Shown here: piece after piece, positions 45,081 to 56,396 of the stretch | Numbering within the stretch: the stretch's first letter is position 1 | How the letters are laid out: each line of letters opens with the position of its first letter | DNA from: Steinernema hermaphroditum | Lineage: Eukaryota; Nematoda; Chromadorea; Rhabditida; Steinernematidae | Length of the DNA stretch: 64,000 nucleotides | Assembly (NCBI GenBank): GCA_030435675.1 | Contig: CM059623.1 | Span: 9,326,012 to 9,390,011, forward strand | Direction: 5' to 3' | The notes under the pieces: generated by a model | What the model saw: the letters and a program-made list of their open reading frames with translations, nothing else | What the model was told of the DNA's origin: nothing | Database searches by the model: none | Position numbers and translations under genes: made by a program

Positions 45081-46884
45081 CAGTATACAGCACCTAAGTC
45101 GCTCAGAGTTTGGGATTCATTCTCTTGTAGTAGAAGACCCAGAGGATGAGGAGAACGGCCACGAAGATCATTTGGATGATCCAGTTGGGCTGAGGTCCGT
45201 AGTTCGCGAAGAGGAACCTAGAACATTCTTGTAGACAAGATCTTCTTCTCGAGAGGCCTACGAGAGGATGATGGGACCGCCGACTTTGGAGATAGAGCAG
45301 GCGGACTGGGTGAGGCCCTGACTCCTTCCCTGCTTTCCAGGTCCCAACAGCTTCGTCAGGATGATCTTGGTGGAGTTCCCGTAGAGGGGCAGCATGATGC
45401 CGTTGAGGAAGATGTAGCCTCCGAAGTAGAGATACTCGCTGATGGGGGCGATGGAGGAGCACCACGAGAGGTATTGGCTATCTGAGGGGAGAGTGAGACC
45501 TGGAATATCCCTCGTGCCTACCTGTTTCGGGGTTGAGCTTTGCACAGTGGGGAAGAGTACCGCTCATGAAGGGCCAAGGCATGGTGACTATGTGGTAGGC
45601 GAGAGTCAGGGCCAGGGCTGCGATAGTCAGGAGACGGTCGGAGATTCTGGAAGCCAGGGTCACGGGTCAGACACCACATGAGAAACATACCGTTTGGTGA
45701 TGTTTGTGAAGGCGCAGAGGAAGAAGACGGCGACGACGAGGAGAGAAGTGAGGAGGGACATGTTGGAGTTCACCTTGAGGGCGTCCATTTCCGAGTAGTC
45801 GAACATGATCTCGGAGTAGAGCAGGCCGATACTGGAAAGGCGATTTGGAAAAGGGGTCCGAACCACTACAGTACCTCTTGAAGTTGGCGTTGATGAAGAG
45901 ACGCTGGACTCGGGAGACGACGCACACGGTGATGGCAAGCTTGTCCAGGGTGCTGATGCCCTCATCACCGCCCTTCTCGGCGTCGACGTTCTCCTTCTTC
46001 GCCGCCGGCTTCTTCGATGGTTTCACGTCCTTCTCATCCAACGCGGCGATCACGAGGAACATGCTGGAAAAGTTTCTTAGTTCCGGGTTGACAATCAGGG
46101 AACAGACCACAGGACGTTGGTCAGAATGCCCATGATGGCGTTGACGTTGTTCACGTCGATCTCCAACCCAAAGAAGTCGTAGTTTCTCGTGATCAAGTAG
46201 TTGATGAACACTTGCATGCCTGAAGCGAAGAGTAGCTTGTTCCAGGGGCCTAGACCTACCTGGACCCATGGCGACGCCGATGGCCATCCCACCGTTCACA
46301 GTGGAGATCACTTTCTTTCTGTCGGCGGTGGTGCTGATACAAGAGGCGAAGGAAAAGCAAATCGCTCTGTTGGCTGAAGACCGATTGGCTGAGCTCTTCG
46401 CGTCGCCCTCAACTCACCTGTTCCAGCGCCAACGAGGAATCTGGACGCAACGGCCACGGCGAGCCTGAGCAGCGGGAAGGGCATCAGCTTGGCAAAGAGG
46501 TACATCGAGTTCCCGACGAGGGAGATGACAAACGAGAAGATGAGACCCTTCAGGACTCCCTTTGTGCGGTCGGAGTACCATCCGAGCAGCGGTGAGGAAA
46601 TCGCCTCTCCGACTCCCATCACGGCGAAGGAGATGCCGACCATGGAGGCGGATACGGTAGCATCGAGCTGAAGAGCGGCTGAAGGAGGGTGGAGAAGGGA
46701 GGCTCACCTGTCGGAGATAAGGCCACAAAGACCAGAAGGAAAATCCGAACTGGAGTTTGTCGAGGATGGAGAGGAATCCGATGAGGTACACATTGCGCCA
46801 CTCGGTGTGCTCGGCGGCCATTGCGTCTGCTGCTGATGACCGGAGGTGGCCGTAGTCCGCTTTTAAGGGACCGAACTGTGTCCT
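45081..46884. repeat. Segmental duplication unit, copy B (1804 bp)
   Basis: Direct-orientation twin of 38609-40401. Flanking sequences of the two copies are unrelated, so both breakpoints are sharp. Confidence 0.93.
45103..46821 (-). CDS. MFS transporter, MFSD8/CLN7-like, copy B
   Basis: Intact twin of copy A, with the same nine-exon structure and the same start and end residues. It has the four extra residues in the Lys-rich loop (VKPSKKPAAKKE) that copy A lacks. It lies head to head with the exonuclease gene, 826 bp apart. Which copy is older cannot be told from this window alone. Confidence 0.87.
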
Positions 46885-47647
46885 CCCACTTGGTCTCCTA
46901 ATCCTGCGTTCCTTTTTCGATCGGTACGTGGCTCCACGACAGGACGATTAGCATTTCGTTGAATTATGTGCATGTCTGTCCAGCCTCATTTGCATGCTAA
47001 ACTTCGAAACGAACCCCGGCCGCCGCGTTCTCGCTTCCGGGAACATCGCAACATTCCACCCAGCACCAACGTCACAAAAAGTCACAAAAAAGTGCAACTG
47101 ACATCCACCTCTCGTAGCCATGTTTCTGCTGACTCCGTCTAGATTTCCTTGTTATTTCATCAATTTTCTCTTCTTTGATCTCTTCATGTAAAAAAATCAA
47201 TGGACTCACGAGGCTCTCTGACCAAAATATGCAAATGAAGCGCTAGATCGCAACATTCCACGGCATCGAACACCACGGAAAGGCACAAGAAAGTACGTGG
47301 AGATTACAAAGACCAAATCATGGCAGAGTGGCAGAGCCATGTGAATTGTGAATTGACCCAGCTATCCTCGCTAGAAGCTTCTGTTGAAGAGCACACGTTG
47401 TTTCCCAAGGAAATGAAAGTACTTTGAAAACGCTTTCAGAGGTTTGAATTTCAAAAATTGACTTGAATGTTCATTAAGTACAAAAATCAGCTCCTGATAC
47501 AGATCTCAAGCATAATTGTCTGAGTGAATGGACCTCTACATCGAGAGCCCATCCTATCAGCTTGCATCGCTTAACCACAAAATCAGCATTGATTTGCTCC
47601 ATTTATCCCTATGCAGACATGCTTCCCCATTTCGGTTACGGTACCAT
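46885..47647. other. Divergent promoter region, copy B / exonuclease
   Basis: AT-rich, without repeat or RNA gene that I can see. An acceptor-like tatgcag at about 47613 precedes the exonuclease ATG by some 30 bp. Confidence 0.45.
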
Positions 47648-49570
47648 ATGGCGAACACAGCTCTACTCGAGGTCTCATGGCGCCGTCCCCGCACATCCAA
47701 GGAGCTGGACATCAAAATGCGCCGTCTTCATCTGTTCGACGACGGAACTGTCAAGGAAATGTTCACTTTTGAGACTCCCCTGAAGACGGTGAACTGCGAA
47801 AAACCGAAGGAGTACGACCGGAAGGACGTCAGGATGGTGACCACCAGGAAGGGGATTCAAGAACTCCTCAGAATGCTCTGCAAAGAGACCGAAATCGCTG
47901 TCGATGTTGAGGTGAGTGCTGGCTCCTTCGTCGTCTCTTTATCATGAGGACCGTTTCAGTTCTACACGGCCACCGGAAATCGTCCCCACACAGCCCTAAT
48001 CCAAATGTCGACCAGGACGCAAACCTACATCATCGACTCACTGACCCTTGGCACCGCGATCCAGCCACTGCAGGCAATCTTCGCCAACGAGAACATCGTG
48101 AAGGTCTTCCACGGCTCCGGCGACATTACGGCCCTGAAACGCGACTTCGGCTTCCACACGAACAACTTCTTCGACACCCAGAAGGTGGCGCAGACCATGG
48201 GACTGCCTGATTCGCTGTTCGGCCTTGTGAAGAAGTACTGCGGCCTTGAACTGAACAAGACGAAGGGTCACAACTGGAAAGTGCGGCCACTGCCCACAGA
48301 GAACATCGACTACGCCGCCCAGGACACCCACTATCTCCTCTACTGCGCCGACAGGTTGAGGAAGGAGGCCGAGGACCGCAGAAGACGCAGAGGCTCTCTG
48401 CGGGCCACGTCGCTTCGCTACATCCAAGAGGCTCTCGGAGGCGTGACTCAATTCTTCTGCAACGTCCTTCTTCTTCTGGTCGTTCGCTTCACTAGCGGGG
48501 AGCAGATTCAGAAGCCGGGGATCGTTCCGCAGGTTAACTCTAAAATAGCCGAGATCGCAGAGAAGGTGGGAATGACGCTGTACGACCTGATGGCGTTCGA
48601 GTCGAGGAAGAGGATCACGACGGCAGTGAATAACCGACGGGAGGGACACATGTTCTTCATCCAGGCCACCAAGAAGATCACGAATGGGGTGGTGAGGGAG
48701 GTGGAAGATTGGCTGTGGAAAAGGTCTCAGTTGGGTCGCGACCAGAACCTCAAAATTGAGTTTTTGTCTTCGCGTCTCTCTTACGCGGACTACGAATATG
48801 AAGCCATTGTGGGAGTGAACGGGGGTCATATGGCGACGGAGCTCGTGAAGGAGGAGACGAATAGGGAGGCTGAGCCAGAGAAGGTTACCGTAGAGAAGGA
48901 ACCTGGAGTCAGACGAAGTAGTCATGGATCACTGGATGAAGAAGAAAACTTGGATTACAAGAACTTGATCGACATTGAAGTCAGCGGAAGTGATGGGTGG
49001 ACAATTGACCTGCAGGATTTGACTGTCTTTGAAATGAAGCCCGAAGAAGGAGACCTGGAAATTGAGTCTTCCGATCTCATCGATTTTGAATCGAAGTCCG
49101 TCGAAGAATTTACAAGAAGGAAGAAGTTGCTGAAGTTGATTTCAGAAACAGAATACCAGCTCCACGTGAGTAGTTCTCCGGAGGAAGAGGGAGCCGATGA
49201 AGTCATTGTTGCATTGGACGACGATCCTGAAGATCCTAGAGAAGACAACGACGATGCTGAACAAAGAAGGCTCCAAGAAGAGATCCTAGCTGAATTCGTC
49301 CTTCCCATCAGCAAATCCACTGAAGAGAAAGGAAATCTGATCAGCTTCGATGAAGCGGATGACTCAGTGCTTAGAAAGACCGTTTCTGGTGGGGACGCCA
49401 TTGACCTCGGGAATGTTGCTCTCGACTTCTTATCGGACCTTCAAGGAAAGACGTCCAGTGTCGCCGACGTCGATTTCCTCATCGTCGATGAAAAAGATGT
49501 CAGCATCGATAGCGGGATCGGAGAATCGGACGATCTGATCAAATTTTACGACAACAGTCTTTGCTGCTGA
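47648..49570 (+). CDS. Rrp6/EXOSC10-like 3'-5' exonuclease with acidic tail
   Basis: DEDDy-family exoribonuclease related to the nuclear exosome subunit Rrp6. Exons 47648-47911 and 47960-49570 give 624 aa. Catalytic residues are all present: Asp86 and Glu88 (AVDVE, split by the intron), Asp143 (GSGDI), Tyr206 and Asp210 (YAAQDTHYL). The Rrp6-typical VKVFHG, FFDTQKVA and WKVRPLP motifs are clear. A divergent HRDC domain follows (PGIVPQVNSKIAEIAEKV, about 285-330). The last 250 residues are acidic and probably disordered, with three clathrin-box-like motifs (LIDIE, LIDFE, LISFD). The N-terminal PMC2NT domain of full Rrp6 is absent, so this is a paralogue, not a complete exosome Rrp6. An in-frame ATG at 47528 is an alternative start. 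Confidence 0.85.
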
Positions 49571-49766
49571 GGGATCCGATGATGTATTGTTTGATTTACT
49601 TTGGTTCCAAGATGCTCATAAAATGTGTGAACGTGAATATGTCCACCTCTCCTTCTGGGATAAGGACAGCGGTCCAGGAACAGATATACTACACCCTATG
49701 ATTATACATGCTTTATTGGAAACGTCATATCGCTCATTGCTTTCGAGGGACATAGCACCACTCCAC

Positions 49767-50882
49767 TCAGAGACACTTGTAAGCGCCGTCGGTTTTGTCG
49801 GCGATGAAGTCGCAGTACTTGGCGACGCGAGTGTAGACGGCGGGGAAGTCGGCCTGGTTCATGCTGATGTCGGTACCTTTGACACCAAACGAGACGAGCC
49901 CGACCTGGAAGAGGCCGTCAGCGGTTCTCACCTGGAGGGGTCCTCCGCTGTCTCCCTAAAAGAGCTCTGCTTTAGTGCCAGCCGTCAGTTACCTACAGGT
50001 CCCGAGCCCTTTCCGTCGTTTCCGGCGCAGATCTGCTTTTCCCAGAGGTGGACGCGGTTGCCGGTCATGCGTGCCCATCGCCGTCTAGAATAAGGGTGTG
50101 GATGTGGGTTGTGGGTTGGACCTACTTGCACCAGTCGTAGTCGATGTGATCCACTTGGACGAAACGGAGAACGCGGCTGGTGACGGGCTCGTCGTTTTTG
50201 ACTGAAACACTCAAAGTTAGGCCTGCGTGGGCTGGAGATAGACACAAACACATGTAGGTGCCGAATCCAGAGACAGTCTCCTTCTTGTCCTCCAGGAGAG
50301 AACCGTCCTCCTTCTTGATCTGGACGGTTTTCACGTAATCGGAGAGCTCGACTTCGGACTCCAGCTGAAACACTTGAACATTTCAGAGTCCTGGCTCTGT
50401 GGGGTTACGGTAATGACGCCGATGTCGTCGTGGACGCTGTTGCCGTCGCCGTCGTAGTCGGGGTGGTTCGCGAAGGACTTCACCTTCTTGATCTGCACCC
50501 CGGGGGTCCTCTGGGCGGTGGTGATGTCGACAAGGCCGAGCATGGCGTAGGAGGGCGCAACGAGCTTCTCCGTACAGTGGGCGGCGGTGAGAACGTGGCG
50601 GGTGGTCAGGAGGGAACCTCCGCAGATGTAGTTGTCGCCGTCGGTGTTGGTCATCAGAAGGAAGACCTGGGCGGGAAATTGGCCACGTTCGGCGGTGGAT
50701 CCTCCGAAGATCTGAATAGGCGAGACCTTGGAATGCATCGAGATGGCGGAGAGTACCAATTCCGAAGGATGGACAAGTCCCTTGGTGACGTTCACGAACA
50801 GCTCGTGTTCGACGTTCCGAGGGAGGGGAAGGGGCGAAGCCGAAGAGAGTCCGACGAAGACGAGTAGAAGAAGAGACCTCAT
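49767..50882 (-). CDS. S1-family serine protease 1 (noncanonical chymotrypsin-like)
   Basis: Secreted protease with signal peptide MRSLLLLVFVGLSSASP. Exons 50758-50882 (ends 50757), 50409-50711, 50252-50364, 50126-50209, 49997-50084 and 49767-49955 give 300 aa. Catalytic triad: His in LTAAHC, Asp in DDIGVI, Ser in GDSGGP. The mature domain starts IFGG directly after an intron, and the preceding residue is Leu (HPSEL), not Arg or Lys. The segment before the active Ser is GKGSGP: the position of trypsin's Asp189 is Gly, and Cys191 is missing. Cys42-58 and 168-182 pairs are kept, and two Cys near the C-terminus (YCDF, YKCL) may form a replacement bridge. One intron (50210-50251) is 42 bp and in frame. 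Closest to protease 2. Confidence 0.92.
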
Positions 50883-50917
50883 GTTGGAGGATGATGGAAA
50901 TGAGGGGCTCCAAGCCG

Positions 50918-50925
50918 CTTTTATA
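50918..50925 (-). promoter_or_regulatory. TATA box of serine protease 1
   Basis: TATAAAAG on the minus strand 36 bp before the ATG. Confidence 0.65.
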
Positions 50926-52150
50926 GGCACAAAAGGTGGGTTCATCTGTGCTGATAAGAGAGTACCTTGCTGGATTCAGATCGCCTGATGTTCTCGGGAG
51001 AACAAAGTGAATCTGTCAATGCGTCGGTAAAGTCGATAGAGCTGACCGTAATCCACTTTAGTCTTGAATCCCATGAACTGGAGTTGTTCTAAGCCATCTT
51101 CTAGGAGTCCTCCACTTTTATTTCGTGATCAATCACAAATGGGGAGCACAAAACACAAAAATCGTCGTAGAAACAAACAAAAGGACACTTTTTCAACGTC
51201 TGCTCGAAGACACACCTTTGCAATATCGCAGCAAAAAAACGACGAAACGACAGAGATCTTTTGATAACAGCCTATTATTTGGTATCGAAACCAAAATTGA
51301 GGAGTTGACCTTAAAGGGACCCGGTCATGGATAAAAAAACTTCTTCAAATCTTCTGAAAATTTGTACACCCCTGTTTTCGGGGTTGCTGAACACGATGGT
51401 GAAGTCGGTTTCTCGGAAAACATGATAGTTTCTGAGAAATAGCAAAAAATAGACAAAAAACGTCGTGCAAACTTTGCCTTCAAGCGCAAGGCAGAGTTCG
51501 CGGTTCGTTCCGAAAACGTTTCAGCCCCTTGTTTTAGAGGCTGCCCAACATCATGCTGAAATCAGTTTGTCAAAATTCCCAGTAGTTTTCAAGAAACGGA
51601 CCTTAGGATCCACACAGTTTTGCTGTCCAATTCTCGGTGTGTCGGTCCCGAAACGACTTGCATGACGGACACGACCGTAGTTCCCGCGTTTTCTACGCAC
51701 TTATCCAATCTAGGCGCGCCTGGGCTCATTCGACTCGCCAGAAGCTGCTGAGCAAAATGTTCCCAAGCGCGGAGCTGGTTGTCACCTTTTTCGCCTACAC
51801 CATTACACACGATTCATATTTTTTTTTTATTCACACAGATCGATGACTGAGGTGTGATGGTCACGATTTACACGATTTACATGATTTATCTTCCCGAATC
51901 AACGGCTTACGCCGTGCAGGACGTCTCATATATGCACAAAGAAGAACATAGTCACACCGTGGTCGCTGATTTTCTTCTGATTTCGGTGGAGCAGACGAAT
52001 CCGAATAGAATGCAGCGTTCCCATTAGTTTGCGCGGGCATAGAAGTCGTGAAGAGCGGATTCCGGAAGTGGAATAGCGGTGGAGTAGAGCCAACGGAGCG
52101 GAGAGTCATCTTCGGTTCGGCTGGCGGCGCGGACTTCCGAATCTCAAAAC

Positions 52151-52238
52151 AATCTCAAAACATAAATTAAAGAAGGTTATACTGGAATGAATTTTTTTTC
52201 ATTTCAGTATAACCTTCTTTAATTTATGTTTTGAGATT
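52151..52238. repeat. Near-perfect 41-bp hairpin
   Basis: Arms from aatctcaaaacataaatt to its complement around a short T-rich loop, with one mismatch. The left foot is preceded by a partial tandem copy (aatctcaaaac). Either a tiny fold-back MITE or a hairpin RNA source. Confidence 0.7.
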
Positions 52239-53143
52239 CGCCTATACCATTACACACGATTCATGTGACGTGGTTAGATGTTGTGGATAAACATGTGACT
52301 GGCGAATTCTCTTAGGGCACCTTCTCTCTTACAGAAAGATCTAGTGCAAAGTGAGAATAACGACTGATAAAATGGTACCGCTTGTCGTATGCAATTCGCT
52401 CTGGAGCAGGCTTTTGAAAATGTTGCTTTGTATCGACCAACACACAGAGCTGGGGAGAGTTTCCGAGCACAATGATTAGATACATAGTCAAGGGGCATAC
52501 TTGAACCCTTCTTATCGTCCATCATGTTCAATGCTTTACCTCGGTGGCCTTCGCCTCGGCATTGATGCTGAAAGAGTTGTCGATAAGCGATTGGCACAGA
52601 GCTAAAACCTCTAAGAGTTTGTGGGCTGTGAAGATACAAAGGCGCAATTTATTATCCGGGTGGGGAATTGAGTGTTCAGTGTTCCAATCCGTTTGATCCA
52701 AGGAGATCCAAACCTTGCGAAATAGTGTTTAGATGGCCATATTTAATGTACCAAAAACCAATAGTAGTTAAGGGGCGCGACATAATGGCGCGTTTGAGGG
52801 ATCTCAGATAGTCTCTAGTGCCGTCTCTACTTACCAAAGAAATCCGCTCATTGACTGTGATTTCTATATTCAGTCATGCAATTGTGTTTTAGTTTATGCA
52901 CTCGAATGCACTCTGTGTTTACAGTGACTAAATGACGCACTGCGGGTATCGAAAACAATTCTTTCCTGTTTATATTTGCACTTTGCGAGCGAAGACCGCT
53001 TCGGAGTGACTCTTCTTGCAAAAAATCGTTGATCGTGTATCCTGAAGGGAGGGTGTTTGTGTGTAGCCATAGCATGGATACCCGAATTATTGTGCGTTAA
53101 CCTTTATGTTGACATTTTTGAACGATGTGGGGATGATTATGTG

Positions 53144-53577
53144 AGAAAAATACCCTGGGGGAAAAAGAACCGGGAGAAAAAGACCCAGCTATAACAGTGA
53201 TACCCGGCAAACCCGTACGGACGAGTACGTAATTAACAGGTTTCAAGTGAGTTTAAAGGCTTAAGTTTAAGCCTAAGCTAAGCCAGGAATTCAGAAAGCA
53301 CGCAAAATGAATACGGAGCTCGCTTCGCTCGCCCGCAACCTTAAATATCTAGGCATAGTCCTAAGCCGGAGCCTAAGCCAAGCCGGGGTTTGCCTAAGCC
53401 ACTACGAGCTGTAGGCAAACCCTGGCTTTGCTGAAGCTCAGGCTTAAACTTAAAACCAGTTGATTTTATGCGTATACGTACTTATCCAACGACGGATTTT
53501 GCCCACGTTTGACGGGTATCACTGTTATAGCTGGGTCTTTTTCTCCCGGGTCTTTTTCTCCCAGGGCCTTTTTCTCC
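53144..53577. repeat. Fold-back element with about 62-bp inverted arms
   Basis: The left arm contains gggagaaaaagacccagcta and the right arm its complement; both are followed inward by taacagtgataccc. Inside are several GCCTAA units (complement of the nematode telomere unit TTAGGC) in degenerate form, for example near 53272, 53358 and 53392. No coding region. Confidence 0.65.
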
Positions 53578-54078
53578 TACAACCGTGGGGATACCGTAGC
53601 TCCATGTATTGGACACTTAGAGTTCGCAAAACTAGTGGATAAATAGAGCGACACACGGACTTTGGCGCAAAAACCGCTTTCGGTTTATGATGGCGCAGCT
53701 CCAGAAGCCATTCTGAAGGTGCAACTTGTGCTGCAAGGCACGCTGCTACGGACAGGCGCTCTCAATCACTGATCTCCGTGCTGGAACGCCGACGACAGTG
53801 ATCACACCCGTGATCGCCGATCATGATAAGGTGGCTGCGACGGTGATCAGTGTTAAAATGTGACCTCTTGAAGTTTGGTACAAGAAGCTATCAAATGGGA
53901 TCAACTGGAACACAAACTAATGAAACACCAGTACAGTAGCTTAGCAGACCTCCACACTGAAATGCAATAGTCCTTAAGAGATCCTCGAATCTGTTTTACT
54001 TTAAGGGTGGGTTGAAAATAAGATTCAATTCCTTTACTTTGAATATGACTTGAAATTAAACTTGAAAGAAGTGAAAAC

Positions 54079-54466
54079 TCGACCGATCAAACACCAACGG
54101 GCGAAGTGAAATGAGACTTCTGGAGAGGATCTGTCTACGTGGCACTGCTTGGCTCATCATGCTCTCTAGAAACGTTTCTCGCGCGGTCGTACATCATCTA
54201 CTTCTTCCCGTCACTCAAGGGGAACGTGCCTTTCCGAGGTGGTCTCTTCCTCCTCTGTGCAAACTTGAAAGTCAGCGTTCTCGTCTGCACAGCTTGATGA
54301 CCAGCTGATCATAAAGATAACGTTTGAACCGGGAAGAACATTTTGGCCGCTTTGGCCGCTCCACCAGAACCATCACACCATCTGCCGTCATGTGCCTTCT
54401 TATCGCCAAGCGCCATAATCTCGAGGAGATCGCGTATAAATGCGGGCTCCAGGCTCTCTTCCTCAT
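54079..54466 (+). repeat. Promoter of serine protease 2, duplicated in inverted orientation at 62202-62590
   Basis: About 388 bp ending 12 bp before the protease 2 ATG. The reverse complement of 62202-62590 matches at roughly 95% or more by eye over most of its length, fading at both ends. Confidence 0.9.
54435..54440 (+). promoter_or_regulatory. TATA box of serine protease 2
   Basis: GCG-TATAAA-TGCGGG, 38 bp before the ATG. In the orphan inverted copy the same site reads TGTAAA. Confidence 0.65.
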
Positions 54467-54477
54467 CGTCCTCCAAC

Positions 54478-55592
54478 ATGAGGTCTCTTCTTCTCCTCGC
54501 CTTTCTCGGACTCTCCGTCGCCTCTCCCTTGGTGGTCCCCGGAAACGCCGACTTCGAGCTTTTCCAGAATGTCACCAAAGGACTCTTCCACCCCTCGGAA
54601 CTGGTAGGAGCACTCAGGAGTTCCAAACAGGATCCTCTTACTTCAGGTCTTCGGGGGCTCGCGTGCCGTCCGCGGTCAATTCCCCTGGCAAGTGTTCCTT
54701 CTGATGACTTCCCGCGAAGGAGGACAGTACATCTGCGGAGGATCCCTCCTGACCACTCGCCACGTCCTCACCGCCGCCCACTGCACCGAGAAGCTCGTGG
54801 CGCCCTCCCGGGCCATGGTGGGTCTCGTGAACATCGACTCCGCGCAGTGGACCCCCGGGGTGCAGATCAGAAACGTCCGCTCCTACGCCAACTACCCAAC
54901 CTACACGGGAAGTACAAGTGGTAGTCTCTACGATGACATCGCCGTCATCACCGTAGGCCTCACATCTCTGATTCTCCGATGCCTCTCCTTTCAGCTCGAT
55001 GCCGAAGTGACTCTCTCTAAGGACATCCAGGTGGTGAAGATCAAGAGGGACGACTCGGCGCTCGTTCGGCAGCCGAAGGACACCGTCTCCGGCTTCGGCA
55101 CCTACACGTTCCGCTTCGGACAGCCCGTTTCCAGCCAGGACCTCCTCTACACCGAGGTCGATCGTATCGACAACGAACGCTGCAGGTGGTCCTTGCAGTC
55201 GTGACAACACCTTATTCGGTCCTTCAGGCAGCGCTGGGCCCAAATCTCGGGAAATCGTGTCAGCGTCTGGAGCAAGCAGGTGTGCGCGGGATCGAGAGGA
55301 AAGGGAGCCGGACCTGTGAGTGCACCCTCCGTATACCGTAGTGCAGAAAATGATTGAAGGGAGACAGCGGCGGACCTCTCCAGACGAGGGTCGGGGCCGA
55401 ATGGTTCCAAATCGGACTCGTTTCCTTCGGACTCAACGGAGGCGAAGAGATCATGGACCAAGTCACTTTCCCGGGTAGACACAACCTCCTTGTTCCAACC
55501 CTCAGAAACATGCTTTAGCCGTCTACACTCGCGTCGCCGCCTACTGCGACTTCATCACCCAGCAGACCCTCGGCGGTTTCAAGTGTCTTTGA
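54478..55592 (+). CDS. S1-family serine protease 2 (noncanonical chymotrypsin-like)
   Basis: Secreted, signal peptide MRSLLLLAFLGLSVASP. Exons 54478-54603, 54647-54952, 54995-55185, 55228-55315, 55360-55474 and 55519-55592 give 299 aa. Triad: LTAAHC, DDIAVI, GDSGGP. Mature start VFGG directly follows an intron, with Leu before it (HPSEL). Pre-Ser segment GKGAGP lacks Asp189 and Cys191. Ends YCDFITQQTLGGFKCL. It lacks the 42-bp intron seen at the GFGTY site of protease 1; otherwise introns match. Poly(A) signal at 55663-55668. Confidence 0.93.
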
Positions 55593-56396
55593 AGAGTTTA
55601 GGTGACATCTTTTGTGTAACTGGATTTGATATGAAGACATTGATGTAGTTTGTAAAGCTCTAAATAAATATTTCCATCTTTCGGTCAGAGCACTATTCGA
55701 AAATTGACTTCGACCCGCGCAACACAAGAAGACGTAGCACTAAAACTTCTATAGTGTTTATCCAGCTCCAAGATCTGAGAGGACAAAACGGTATCCAGCT
55801 CCACAGTTTTAAGAATGGTCGTGTACTACATATGCAGGTCGTGTAGCGTCTTTTCAAAAGTTCCTGAAAAGGAACGTTCCATGGGAAAGGACTCGAATTC
55901 AAAAATCGCAAAGTGTCGTATACCGTATCGAGATAGGAATCAGACCCGTTTCTAGAGAAGCCGTCCTCATTGTATTTGTCAATGAGGTGGGCCACTGTGT
56001 GGGATGACACACTTTGACAGAACTGGAACGGCACAGTGTCCAATAATCAACTTTCACCGTGTTGAGTCCCTTTCTCAATGACTCAAAGGTCACATGACCT
56101 TCTCTGATCGCGTAAATGTAGCCATTTCGTCTGTACAGAACTCTGACCCTGAACCGGATGTAAACTCTGTGATGCACAAAAATCTAGAACGCGAGAATAA
56201 TGTGTGGAGCTAGACAATGAGTCTTTGTGCTTACGCAAGAGAAACGTGTCAAACAAAGCGGAGGCGTCATCGGCACAAGACCGACGACGTAAATAGGATC
56301 CTTTGTCGGAAGTCGTCTCCTTTTAGGCGTGCTTTCCCCCGCGGCGTCGTCACTTCTGTTCCTCTTAAAGACTCATTTCCTCATGCTTTTGCAGAA
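55593..56396. other. Intergenic between proteases 2 and 3
   Basis: Carries the protease 2 poly(A) signal. Minus frames at 55693-56043 and 55899-56177 overlap and have no recognisable domain. An acceptor-like cttttgcag precedes the protease 3 ATG by two bases. Confidence 0.45.

Larger units (their letters stand above)
50926..54078. other. Gene-free repeat tract between proteases 1 and 2
   Basis: Holds a hairpin (52151-52238) and a fold-back element (53144-53577). A 24-bp sequence around cattacacacgattcat occurs at 51792 and again at 52240 in direct orientation. The rest is AT-rich, with short frames only. Confidence 0.45.

Noticed and set aside
48441..48509. An in-frame 69-bp intron in the exonuclease (gtgact...attcag)
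   Set aside because: The residues it would remove align with the start of the HRDC domain, so it is better read as exon.
48038..48925. 295-codon minus-strand frame
   Set aside because: Antisense shadow of the exonuclease, whose catalytic residues and motifs are on the plus strand.
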